A stretch of 8,839 bases of DNA from Flavobacteriales bacterium UBA3376 (lineage in GTDB: Bacteria; Bacteroidota; Bacteroidia; Flavobacteriales; Weeksellaceae): the NCBI GenBank assembly GCA_002359055.1, contig DEQC01000078.1, forward strand, positions 456 through 9,294. The letters run 5' to 3'. This document shows positions 1 to 6,240 of this stretch, one piece after another. The first letter of the stretch is position 1. Each line of letters begins with the position of its first letter. The position numbers were made by a program, and so were the translations under genes. The notes under the pieces are model-generated. The model had not been told where the DNA came from. It did no database searches and saw only the letters and a program-made list of their open reading frames with translations.

Positions 1-33
1 GTAACTAAGATTTTCTGTGTCATAAATTTCCAT
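1..33 (-). CDS. Start of a divergent gene, product unknown (partial)
   Basis: On the minus strand an open frame starts at ATG 33 and runs off the window with 11 codons, MEIYDTENLSY. A second possible start at 23 in another frame (MTQKILV...) is also open to the edge and has GGAAAT a few bases upstream, so even the frame is uncertain. The call rests on a minus-strand TAnnTTTG box at 47-54, placed correctly for a transcript starting near position 40, and on the layout divergent from the peptidase gene. Too little is visible to name a family. Confidence 0.35.
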   Translation of the reverse strand, partial: MEIYDTENLSY

Positions 34-46
34 TCTCGTTAATTCG

Positions 47-54
47 CAAATATA
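47..54 (-). promoter_or_regulatory. Candidate -7 box of the divergent gene
   Basis: The plus strand reads CAAATATA, so the minus strand reads TATATTTG, a match to the Bacteroidota -7 consensus TAnnTTTG. It lies 13 bases before the ATG at 33. I see no TTG at the expected -33 distance, so the call rests on one box. Confidence 0.4.
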
Positions 55-91
55 GTATTTATCCTAAAAGTAAAGAATGAAAAAAACTTCT

Positions 92-99
92 TAAATTTG
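92..99 (+). promoter_or_regulatory. Candidate -7 box for the M13 peptidase gene
   Basis: TAAATTTG matches TAnnTTTG, 51 bases before the peptidase start. No TTG lies 17-23 bases upstream. The box faces away from the minus-strand box at 47-54, giving a compact divergent promoter region. Confidence 0.4.
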
Positions 100-150
100 T
101 GAGATTAAATTTATTGATAATAACTAAATACACTAAATATTTACAATCAA

Positions 151-2175
151 ATGATGATGAAGAAATTTTTAATGCTAGGGTTTTCCCTATTAACAGTGGC
201 TGGTTTTGCGCAGGAGAAATTCCAAGCCATAAATTTGGATTATATGGATACGGATGTAAGGCCACAGGATGATTTTTACAATTTCGTCAATGGAAATTGG
301 ATGAAGACCGCTGAAATTCCGTCGGATCGTGCTCGATGGGGAAGTTTCGATGAGTTAAGAGAAAACACAGATATGGTTACCTTAGGTATTTTGAAAGGTC
401 TTTTAGGTAAAAATCATGTCAAAGGAAGTGACGAACAAAAAATCGATGATTTATACGAATCTTATATCGATTTCGATGCAAGAAATAAAACTGGTTTGGC
501 ACCGCTTGAAACTTATTTGAATAAAATTGACAATATCAAAAACATTAAAGATCTTCAAGCTTATTTAACTGAAGTTACACCTATTGGATTGAACTCTTTG
601 TATGGCTTTTATGTTCATTCACACATGAAAAACAGTCAGCAAAACGCAGTTTATCTAACTTCTGCAAGGCTTGGTCTTGGAAAAGCATATTACCAAAAAG
701 TTGATGAAGCAAATACCAACACTTTGGCTCAATATTCTGATTTCATCAATAAGATGTATGCTTATACCAATGATCGAACAAGAGATTTAAAAGGGCCGAG
801 AATTGTTCAATTCGAAAAAGATATTGCTTCACATCTTTTGACTATTGAAGAACAAAGAGATTCAAGAAAAAGATTCAACCCATATGCGGTTAAAGATTTA
901 AACAATTTATCTAAAAACATTGATTTAGTTAAATTCTTTAGTGATTTAGGAGTTAAAACAGATTCAGTAATTATTGGTGAACTTGATTATTTCAAAAATT
1001 TGGATAAAATCATCAATCAAGACAATTTACCTACCATCAAACAATATTTAAAATTCCATTTGGTGGATGGAATGAGTTCTTATTTGACCAAAGAATTGGA
1101 TGAATTGAGTTTTGATTTTTATGGAAGACAACTAAGAGGTCAGCAAGAACAAAGAGATTTAGAGAAAAGAGGTTTGGAATTCATCAATGGAAGTGTTGGT
1201 GAACTTTTAGGAAAGTTATACGTTAAGGACAACTTCCCACCACAAGCCAAAGAAAGTGCTGAAGAAATGATCGATTACCTTTTCAAATCTTTTAGAGTTC
1301 ACATCAACGATTTAGAGTGGATGAGCGCTGATACTAAAGTTAAAGCTTTAGAGAAATTAAATAAATTCTCTGTAAAAATTGGTTATCCTGACGAATGGAG
1401 AGATTATTCAGATTTAGAAATAATTTCTCACAAGGAAGATGCTGCACTTTTCAAAAATGTAATGAACATCAGAAAATGGAGATACAACTATATGTTTGAT
1501 AAAATAGGTAAAGAAGTAGATCGTACTGAATGGGCAATGTCACCACAGACTGTAAACGCTTACTTCAGACCTTCAAATAACGAAATTGTTTTCCCTGCAG
1601 CGATTTTACAATATCCATTTTATGATTATAGAGCAGATGCTGCGGTAAACTTCGGAGGAATTGGTGCGGTTATCGGTCATGAAATCTCTCATGGATTTGA
1701 CGACAGTGGTGCTTTGTATGATGGAGACGGAAACTTAATCGATTGGTGGACAGAAAGAGATTTTGAATTGTTTAACGAAGCAGGAAAAGCTTTGGCAGAA
1801 CAATACAGCGCGTATGAGCCTGTACCTGGCAACTTCATCAATGGAGAATTTACTTTAGGAGAAAACATCGGAGATTTAGGAGGTGTAAGTGTAGCTTATG
1901 ACGCATTGTTAATGTATTTGAAGGACAAAGGAAATCCTGGGAAAATCGATGGATTTACTCAAGAGCAAAGATTCTTTATTTCTTGGGCAACGATTTGGAG
2001 AACCAAATCAACTGAGGAAGCTTTGATCAATCAAATCAAAACTGACCCACATTCACCTGGCTATTACAGAGCATTTGGACCTATCATCAATGTTGATGGA
2101 TTCCATGAGGCATTCGATGTAAAAGAAGGTGATAAGATGTACAAAGCACCAAAAGATAGAATCAAAATTTGGTAA
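151..2175 (+). CDS. Secreted M13 family zinc metallopeptidase (neprilysin/PepO-like)
   Basis: This is a zinc endopeptidase of family M13, expected to cleave oligopeptides outside the inner membrane. Residues 1-20 form a signal peptide (lysines, hydrophobic core, ...GFAQ). There is no lipobox cysteine, so it is probably periplasmic or secreted. The M13 N-terminal domain covers about 35-410 and the catalytic domain about 465-674. Visible motifs are NAYF at 469-472 (substrate-binding NAxY/F), HEISH at 510-514 (zinc histidines 510 and 514, catalytic Glu511), and ENIGD at 571-575 supplying the third ligand Glu571. The C-terminus ends in IW as is usual for the family. The length of 674 is normal for bacterial M13 enzymes. 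Three ATG codons in a row (151, 154, 157) could each start translation; all keep the signal peptide. A hairpin terminator follows, suggesting a single-gene transcript. The physiological substrate is unknown. Confidence 0.95.
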   Translation: MMMKKFLMLGFSLLTVAGFAQEKFQAINLDYMDTDVRPQDDFYNFVNGNWMKTAEIPSDRARWGSFDELRENTDMVTLGILKGLLGKNHVKGSDEQKIDDLYESYIDFDARNKTGLAPLETYLNKIDNIKNIKDLQAYLTEVTPIGLNSLYGFYVHSHMKNSQQNAVYLTSARLGLGKAYYQKVDEANTNTLAQYSDFINKMYAYTNDRTRDLKGPRIVQFEKDIASHLLTIEEQRDSRKRFNPYAVKDLNNLSKNIDLVKFFSDLGVKTDSVIIGELDYFKNLDKIINQDNLPTIKQYLKFHLVDGMSSYLTKELDELSFDFYGRQLRGQQEQRDLEKRGLEFINGSVGELLGKLYVKDNFPPQAKESAEEMIDYLFKSFRVHINDLEWMSADTKVKALEKLNKFSVKIGYPDEWRDYSDLEIISHKEDAALFKNVMNIRKWRYNYMFDKIGKEVDRTEWAMSPQTVNAYFRPSNNEIVFPAAILQYPFYDYRADAAVNFGGIGAVIGHEISHGFDDSGALYDGDGNLIDWWTERDFELFNEAGKALAEQYSAYEPVPGNFINGEFTLGENIGDLGGVSVAYDALLMYLKDKGNPGKIDGFTQEQRFFISWATIWRTKSTEEALINQIKTDPHSPGYYRAFGPIINVDGFHEAFDVKEGDKMYKAPKDRIKIW

Positions 2176-2194
2176 GAATATCTCATAACATTAT

Positions 2195-2256
2195 AACCAA
2201 CGAAATATGTACCGTATGAATCAAGTAATACCAAAAATATTTCGTTGGTTATTTTT
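2195..2256 (+). terminator. 14-bp perfect hairpin with T-run after the peptidase gene
   Basis: AACCAACGAAATAT (2195-2208) is exactly complementary to ATATTTCGTTGGTT (2237-2250), with a 28-base loop, and ATTTTTT follows. It starts 19 bases after the peptidase stop and fits an intrinsic terminator with an unusually long loop. It overlaps the longest possible reading frame of the rhodanese gene, so an attenuating role for that gene is possible. Confidence 0.75.
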
Positions 2257-2272
2257 TAAAAAAGTAATTAGA

Positions 2273-2557
2273 ATGACAACTACAGATGCTATAAAAAATT
2301 CAAATGCAACTTTGATAGATATTCGAGAAGCTTATGAACTTGAAACCAATGGAAGTATCGATCATGCTATCAACATTCCAATGAGTTCTATACCTGAAAA
2401 AATCGAAGAGTTGAAACAAATGCAAAAACCAATCGTTGTTTTTTGCGGAGGAGGCAATCGAGCCGCCTCGGTGATGACATTCTTAAAAGAAAACGGTATA
2501 GAAGACTGTTTCAATGGCGGAGGTTTTGAAGACGTCAAACAAATATTAAATTCATAA
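2273..2557 (+). CDS. Single-domain rhodanese-like sulfurtransferase
   Basis: This is a small cytoplasmic protein of 94 residues made of one rhodanese domain. Such proteins carry persulfide sulfur on a cysteine and pass it to acceptors. Visible features are LIDIREAYE (14-22) with the family Asp-x-Arg, the HAINIPM strand and loop (31-37), and the active loop CGGGNR at 58-63 with catalytic Cys58 in the CxxGxR arrangement. The C-terminal NGGGFEDV is typical. The frame is open back to an ATG at 2207 (116 residues), but those 22 extra codons lie inside the 14-bp terminator hairpin and give a basic, hydrophobic stretch outside the domain, so I prefer ATG 2273. The upstream start is not excluded. The gene has its own terminator downstream. 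The sulfur donor and acceptor cannot be told. Confidence 0.88.
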   Translation: MTTTDAIKNSNATLIDIREAYELETNGSIDHAINIPMSSIPEKIEELKQMQKPIVVFCGGGNRAASVMTFLKENGIEDCFNGGGFEDVKQILNS

Positions 2558-2567
2558 GAAATACATT

Positions 2568-2597
2568 AAACCTTGCCAACTTTGACAAGGTTTTTTT
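2568..2597 (+). terminator. Intrinsic terminator after the rhodanese gene
   Basis: AAACCTTG (2568-2575) pairs with CAAGGTTT (2586-2593) around a 10-base loop, with a run of seven T at 2591-2597. It lies 10 bases after the rhodanese stop and 11 bases before the nth start, so nth transcription probably begins very near its ATG or depends on readthrough. Confidence 0.85.
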
Positions 2598-2608
2598 AAT
2601 TAAAAAAA

Positions 2609-3232
2609 ATGAACAAAAAAGAGAGGGTCCAATTCATAATGGACGAATTAGAAAAACTTTACCCAAAACCAGGCATACCTTTGGATCACACCGATCCATT
2701 TACTTTGTTAGTTGCTGTAATGCTTTCGGCACAAACAACTGATAAAAAAGTCAATGAGGTTACCCCTGAATTATTTGCAAGAGCAAACAATCCTAAGGCA
2801 ATGAGTTTGTTGGAAGTCGATGAAATCAAAGAATACATCAAACAAATTGGACTTTCAAACACCAAAGCCAAAAACTTAAAAAAACTCTCTCAAATCATAC
2901 ATGAAAAACACAATGGAATTGTACCTCAGACTTTTGAGGAATTAGAAGCTTTGCCAGGAGTTGGGCACAAAACAGCTTCGGTAGTTTTGGCACAGGCATT
3001 TGACATTCCAACCTTTCCAGTCGATACGCACATTCACCGTTTGATGCATCGATGGAAGTTGAGCAATGGAAAATCGGTTGTACAAACTGAAAAAGACGCC
3101 AAAAGATTATTTCCAAGAGAACGTTGGAACAAAATTCACATTCAAATCATTTATTACGGAAGGGAATATTCACCGGCACGTGGTTGGGATTTGGAAAAAG
3201 ATTTTATCACTAAAAAAATCCTGGAGGGATAA
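2609..3232 (+). CDS. nth: Endonuclease III-type DNA glycosylase/AP lyase without iron-sulfur cysteines
   Basis: This is a base-excision repair enzyme that removes oxidised pyrimidines and nicks at abasic sites. The helix-hairpin-helix is LPGVGHKTA at 115-123 with catalytic Lys121, and VDTHIHR at 138-144 holds catalytic Asp139. The early FTLLVAVMLSAQTTD (31-45) is the conserved glycosylase core. At 207 residues it is close to the E. coli enzyme (211). The usual C-terminal Cys-x6-Cys-x2-Cys-x5-Cys cluster is absent: the region reads YGREYSPARGWD and the whole protein contains no cysteine. The rest of the fold is intact, so I read this as a cluster-less lineage variant and not as a pseudogene. 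The start is the only ATG before the conserved N-terminal helix, preceded by an A-rich stretch. Confidence 0.93.
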   Translation: MNKKERVQFIMDELEKLYPKPGIPLDHTDPFTLLVAVMLSAQTTDKKVNEVTPELFARANNPKAMSLLEVDEIKEYIKQIGLSNTKAKNLKKLSQIIHEKHNGIVPQTFEELEALPGVGHKTASVVLAQAFDIPTFPVDTHIHRLMHRWKLSNGKSVVQTEKDAKRLFPRERWNKIHIQIIYYGREYSPARGWDLEKDFITKKILEG

Positions 3233-3273
3233 AGCCAATAAATTAAAATATATGATTTACGGCTAATTTTTAC

Positions 3274-3281
3274 TAAATTTG
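3274..3281 (+). promoter_or_regulatory. Candidate -7 box for the ketoacyl synthase gene
   Basis: TAAATTTG matches TAnnTTTG, 22 bases before ATG 3304, which would give a leader of about 15 bases. No good TTG -33 element is visible. The position between the nth stop and the next start suggests that the synthase gene is transcribed separately. Confidence 0.5.
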
Positions 3282-3303
3282 CAAACAAGAATTTTTTGAT
3301 GCT

Positions 3304-4380
3304 ATGATAAATACTGTAATTACTGGTTCAGGACATTGCTTACCAGAAAAAATTGTAAAAAACACTGATTTCTTAGGTTATGAATTTTATGATGAAAATG
3401 GAGTTTTCATCGAAAAACCTGTGGAAGAAATTATCCAAAAATTTCAAGAAATTACAGAAATTGAAGAAAGGAGATATGCAGAAAAGCATCAGTTCACTTC
3501 TGATTTGGCTGTAATCGCTGCAGAAAAAGCGATCAAAGATGCTGGAATCGACAAAGAAGAATTGGACTATGTGATAGTTGCTAACAATTACGGAGACATC
3601 GACGGAGACCATAGGCAAGTTGACAATATGCCATCTATTGCTACACGTGTTAAGCATAAATTAGGAATTAAAAACAATCACTGTCGTCCCTACGATATGT
3701 TGTTTGGATGTCCAGGATGGAATGAAGGAGTGATTTTGGCTCATCATTTATTTCTTTCAGGAACTGCTAAAAAAGCTTTGGTAGTTGGAGCAGACACCTT
3801 GTCAAGAGCAGTTGATCCGCACGATAGAACTGCGATGATTTTTGCTGATGGAGCAGGTGCTGTTGTATTGGAAGCCATAGAATCTGATGAAAAAGTTGGA
3901 ATCATCGCTTATGATACCATTTGTGACAGTACAGATGAGATGGATTATTTGACCAATAATGTTTCTTTAAAAGAAGATTATGAAGGTTCAAAAATAAACA
4001 TCAAAATGCGTGGAAGAAAAGTTTATGAATACGCATTAAGAAAAGTTCCTGCTTTGTTGAAAAGATCGATTGACCGTGCAGGTTTAGACATCAAAGACAT
4101 TCGTAAAGTATTATTGCATCAAGCAAATGCCAAAATGGACCACGCCATGGTTCAGCGTTTATTCAAATTATATGATATCAACGAAATTCCTGATGATATA
4201 GCTCCAATGACTGTACAGAAATTTGGAAATTCGTCAGTAGCGACAGTTCCAACCATGTACGATTTGATTGCTAAAAAGGAATTAGGGAATCACGAATTCA
4301 ATCCAGGCGATTATATTGTATTTGGATCCGTTGGTGCAGGTATGAATATCAATGCCATCGTATATAAAATGCCCAAATAA
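3304..4380 (+). CDS. 3-oxoacyl-ACP synthase III family protein (FabH-like)
   Basis: This is a thiolase-fold condensing enzyme of the KAS III type, which joins an acyl-CoA or acyl-thioester to malonyl-ACP. The catalytic triad is visible: Cys136 in LFGCPGWNEG, His272 in LLHQANAKM and Asn309 in FGNSSVATVPT. The C-terminal GSVGAGMN (341-348) is the usual glycine-rich end. It has 358 residues against about 320 for housekeeping FabH. The extra length includes an acidic segment near 30-55 and a loop around 205-235, and the cysteine context GCPGW differs from the usual ACAG/ACSG. This suggests a FabH paralogue with its own starter substrate, not necessarily the primary fatty-acid initiator. No acyl carrier protein, other fab gene or biosynthetic cluster is next to it, so the pathway stays open. 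I leave the symbol blank for that reason. Confidence 0.88.
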   Translation: MINTVITGSGHCLPEKIVKNTDFLGYEFYDENGVFIEKPVEEIIQKFQEITEIEERRYAEKHQFTSDLAVIAAEKAIKDAGIDKEELDYVIVANNYGDIDGDHRQVDNMPSIATRVKHKLGIKNNHCRPYDMLFGCPGWNEGVILAHHLFLSGTAKKALVVGADTLSRAVDPHDRTAMIFADGAGAVVLEAIESDEKVGIIAYDTICDSTDEMDYLTNNVSLKEDYEGSKINIKMRGRKVYEYALRKVPALLKRSIDRAGLDIKDIRKVLLHQANAKMDHAMVQRLFKLYDINEIPDDIAPMTVQKFGNSSVATVPTMYDLIAKKELGNHEFNPGDYIVFGSVGAGMNINAIVYKMPK

Positions 4381-4443
4381 TTAATTCACAAAACGCTTAA
4401 TTTCAATTAATTACAAATAAATTTCATATATTTTCATAAAATA

Positions 4444-4472
4444 TGTGACTTTTTCAACATTTATGTGTCACA
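4444..4472. repeat. Inverted repeat TGTGAC-N17-GTCACA before the sigma factor gene
   Basis: TGTGAC (4444-4449) and GTCACA (4467-4472) are perfect inverted half-sites separated by 17 bases, about two helical turns centre to centre (23 bp). They end 21 bases before the sigma factor start, within a 113-base intergenic region that has no TAnnTTTG box. The repeat could be an operator or part of a promoter read by an alternative sigma factor. The spacer is AT-rich and no T-run follows, so a terminator is unlikely. Confidence 0.45.
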
Positions 4473-4493
4473 ATAAATGAAGGTATATATTAG

Positions 4494-5060
4494 ATGACGT
4501 TCAAAAAATCTATAGAAGAAATTAGTGATATTGAACTCATACAGGAAATTACCAAAACAAATAACACACATTTGTTTGGTGTCTTGTATGACCGTTATTC
4601 TAATATTGTTTACAATAAATGTTTGAGTTTTATAGGATCAAAAGAAGAAGCACAAGATTTAACTCATGACATTTTTGTGAAGCTATTTGTCAAATTAAAA
4701 TCATTTAAGGGAGATTCTAAATTCTCAACTTGGTTATATACATTTGTGTATAATCATTGTATAAACTATCTACAAAGAGAAGTAAAAGGAAATAAGAACA
4801 CTTTTTCGGTCGAGGATGAAATTAAAGACGAACCTATAGAAGAAATAAGTGATTCTGTTATATTTGAAATGAAAGCGCAAAAGTTAAAACAGTCTTTGAG
4901 CCTAATTCGCCCAGACGAACGTGCTTTTTTATTGCTAAAATATCAAGATGATCTTACTATAAAAGAGTTAGCTACATTATATGAAATTGGAGAAAGTGCT
5001 GTAAAAATGAGATTGAATCGTGCAAAAACTCATCTAATTAAAATTTATAACAGCTTGTAA
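4494..5060 (+). CDS. ECF-type RNA polymerase sigma factor (sigma-70 family)
   Basis: This 188-residue protein has the two-domain layout of an extracytoplasmic-function sigma factor, which directs RNA polymerase to a special promoter set. Sigma region 2 covers about 27-96, with DLTHDIFVKLF (55-65) and FSTWLYTFVYNHCINYL (77-93), the -10 recognition and core-binding helices. An acidic linker spans 97-128. Region 4 covers about 130-185, with RPDERAFLLLKY and a helix-turn-helix at LTIKELATLYEIGESAVKMR (154-173). There is no long C-terminal extension. The next gene starts one base after its stop, so the two are almost certainly translationally coupled. No FecR-like or zinc anti-sigma gene and no TonB receptor is adjacent, unlike the common Bacteroidota iron-uptake arrangement. 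Its signal and regulon are unknown. Confidence 0.93.
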   Translation: MTFKKSIEEISDIELIQEITKTNNTHLFGVLYDRYSNIVYNKCLSFIGSKEEAQDLTHDIFVKLFVKLKSFKGDSKFSTWLYTFVYNHCINYLQREVKGNKNTFSVEDEIKDEPIEEISDSVIFEMKAQKLKQSLSLIRPDERAFLLLKYQDDLTIKELATLYEIGESAVKMRLNRAKTHLIKIYNSL

Positions 5061-5061
5061 T

Positions 5062-5256
5062 ATGGAAAATCCATTCAAAAATATAATCGATAACCATCAA
5101 GTACCTGAGATGCTTAGGGACAAAGTTATGGGTGACATCCGTTTGATCAAGCTAAGCTTAGATTTAGCTGATTTAGTCGCCATCAAGTACCCTTCATCCA
5201 TCATTGACATTTTAGAAACTACAAAAAATAAAAATAATCAATCTGAAAACAATTAA
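5062..5256 (+). CDS. 64-residue protein of unknown function, coupled to the sigma factor
   Basis: I do not recognise a family. The protein has 64 residues, no membrane segment, no signal peptide and no cysteine. Residues 15-55 look like two amphipathic helices (MLRDKVMGDIRLIKLSLDLA, then DLVAIKYPSSIIDIL), followed by a polar Lys/Asn tail. Its start lies one base after the sigma factor stop and its own stop lies two bases before the next start, so it sits in the middle of a tightly coupled operon and is very likely a real gene. The position directly after an ECF sigma gene is the usual place for an anti-sigma factor or other regulator of the sigma factor; that role is an inference from context only. 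Confidence 0.8.
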   Translation: MENPFKNIIDNHQVPEMLRDKVMGDIRLIKLSLDLADLVAIKYPSSIIDILETTKNKNNQSENN

Positions 5257-5258
5257 CT

Positions 5259-6050
5259 ATGTTACAAAGCTTATACAACGATTTTTTAAATATACTTCCA
5301 AAGATTTTTTTAGGTATAGGATTTATCATTGCATCATTTATTTTTTACGTTTCCATCATTTGGTTAATTAAAAAGCTTTTAAAAGTATCGAATATCAGTA
5401 AATTGAATCGATTAATTAACGAAAATGAACTCTTTATCGACTCCAATATTAAGATCAATTTGAACGACATCATTTTATTTGTAGTGAAGTTTATTTTGAT
5501 TTTAATCATTGCAATTATAGGTGCAGAATTCCTTGACTTAACAATTGTATCCGTTCAAATTGGTAAACTTTTAGAATACTTGCCTCAATTTTTTACAGGT
5601 GTAATTATTTTTGCTGCAGGAATTTATTTAGCATCCCAAGCAAAGAAATTGGTTTACAATTTATTAAAATCACTTGACTCAGGAGGAGCTAAATCCATTA
5701 GTACAGTATTGTTTTATTTGATTTTCATCTTTGTTTCCATCACTGCTTTGAATCAAATCGGAATTGAAACTGATATCATTTCAAACAACATTAGCTACAT
5801 CATAGGAGCAGCACTTATCTCAGCTACAATTGCCATTGGTTTAGGATCGAGAGACATCGTTTATCGATTGATTTTAGGTTTTTATACCAAAAAGAATTTG
5901 CAAATAGGTATGAAAATTCAAATCGACGAAACCATTGGAGTCATAGAATCGATCGACAATATCTGTATGGTATTAAAAACTGAAAATGAAAAAATCGTTT
6001 TCCCTATTAAAAAAATTAACAACTCTGAAATTAAAATATTAAATCAATAA
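5259..6050 (+). CDS. Small MscS-type mechanosensitive channel family protein
   Basis: This 263-residue inner-membrane protein has about five helices, near residues 14-38, 70-92, 108-127, 146-167 and 178-198. The last is rich in Gly and Ala (IIGAALISATIAIGLGSRDI), the signature of the MscS pore-lining helix. A short beta domain follows at about 212-263 (IGVIESIDN, then IVFPIKKINNSEI), matching the MscS middle domain, and the protein ends there. The large C-terminal alpha/beta vestibule of E. coli MscS is missing, and the N-terminal helices resemble the conserved-TM-helix proteins related to MscS. It could gate ions under membrane tension or act as a membrane sensor. It is the third gene of the sigma factor operon and is followed by a strong terminator. 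Confidence 0.85.
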   Translation: MLQSLYNDFLNILPKIFLGIGFIIASFIFYVSIIWLIKKLLKVSNISKLNRLINENELFIDSNIKINLNDIILFVVKFILILIIAIIGAEFLDLTIVSVQIGKLLEYLPQFFTGVIIFAAGIYLASQAKKLVYNLLKSLDSGGAKSISTVLFYLIFIFVSITALNQIGIETDIISNNISYIIGAALISATIAIGLGSRDIVYRLILGFYTKKNLQIGMKIQIDETIGVIESIDNICMVLKTENEKIVFPIKKINNSEIKILNQ

Positions 6051-6078
6051 AACCAACTCAATCAATTTAACTCTCAAT

Positions 6079-6110
6079 AAAAGCTGCTGGATTAACGCTA
6101 GCAGCTTTTT
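6079..6110 (+). terminator. Intrinsic terminator closing the sigma factor operon
   Basis: AAAAGCTGCT (6079-6088) pairs perfectly with AGCAGCTTTT (6100-6109) around an 11-base loop, ending in five T. It starts 28 bases after the channel gene stop. The A/T-flanked arms could also work in the other direction, but no minus-strand gene lies to the right. Confidence 0.9.
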
Positions 6111-6150
6111 GTTAAAATATGTTAACGAATTTTAACATTTGTTAATTTTT
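6111..6150. repeat. Four TTAA motifs at exact 10-bp spacing
   Basis: Four successive 10-base units begin GTTAA, GTTAA, TTTAA and GTTAA, putting TTAA at 6112, 6122, 6132 and 6142, i.e. one per helical turn on the same DNA face. Within them GTTAAAAT (6111-6118) and ATTTTAAC (6129-6136) form an 8-bp inverted repeat. The block lies directly after the terminator and about 90 bases before the lipoprotein start. It may be a regulator-binding array or a bent upstream element; part of the pattern could be AT-rich chance. Confidence 0.45.
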
Positions 6151-6195
6151 TCACAAATATGCATTTCACATAGACCTAAAACAAGCTTTCTTAAT

Positions 6196-6203
6196 TAGAT
6201 TTG
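6196..6203 (+). promoter_or_regulatory. Candidate -7 box for the NlpC/P60 lipoprotein gene
   Basis: TAGATTTG matches TAnnTTTG and would give a leader of about 30 bases. AAAGGG at 6225-6230, ten bases before ATG 6241, is one of the few Shine-Dalgarno-like stretches in this window. No TTG lies at the -33 distance. Confidence 0.5.
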
Positions 6204-6240
6204 TTCAGCAAAAAAGTAAATCTTAAAGGGAAAGTTAGGG

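Noticed and set aside
3066..3266. Overlapping plus-strand frame running past the nth stop, considered as a frameshifted nth C-terminus
   Set aside because: The residues after the nth stop in that frame do not look like the family C-terminus, and nth already has near-normal length.
3230..3268. Possible terminator after nth (AGCC ... GGCT then ATTTTT)
   Set aside because: Only four base pairs with a long AT-rich loop; too weak to call.
4477..4497. Six-codon mini-ORF (MKVYIR) whose stop overlaps the sigma factor ATG
   Set aside because: Too short, with no promoter or structure tied to it; such ATGA overlaps arise easily by chance.
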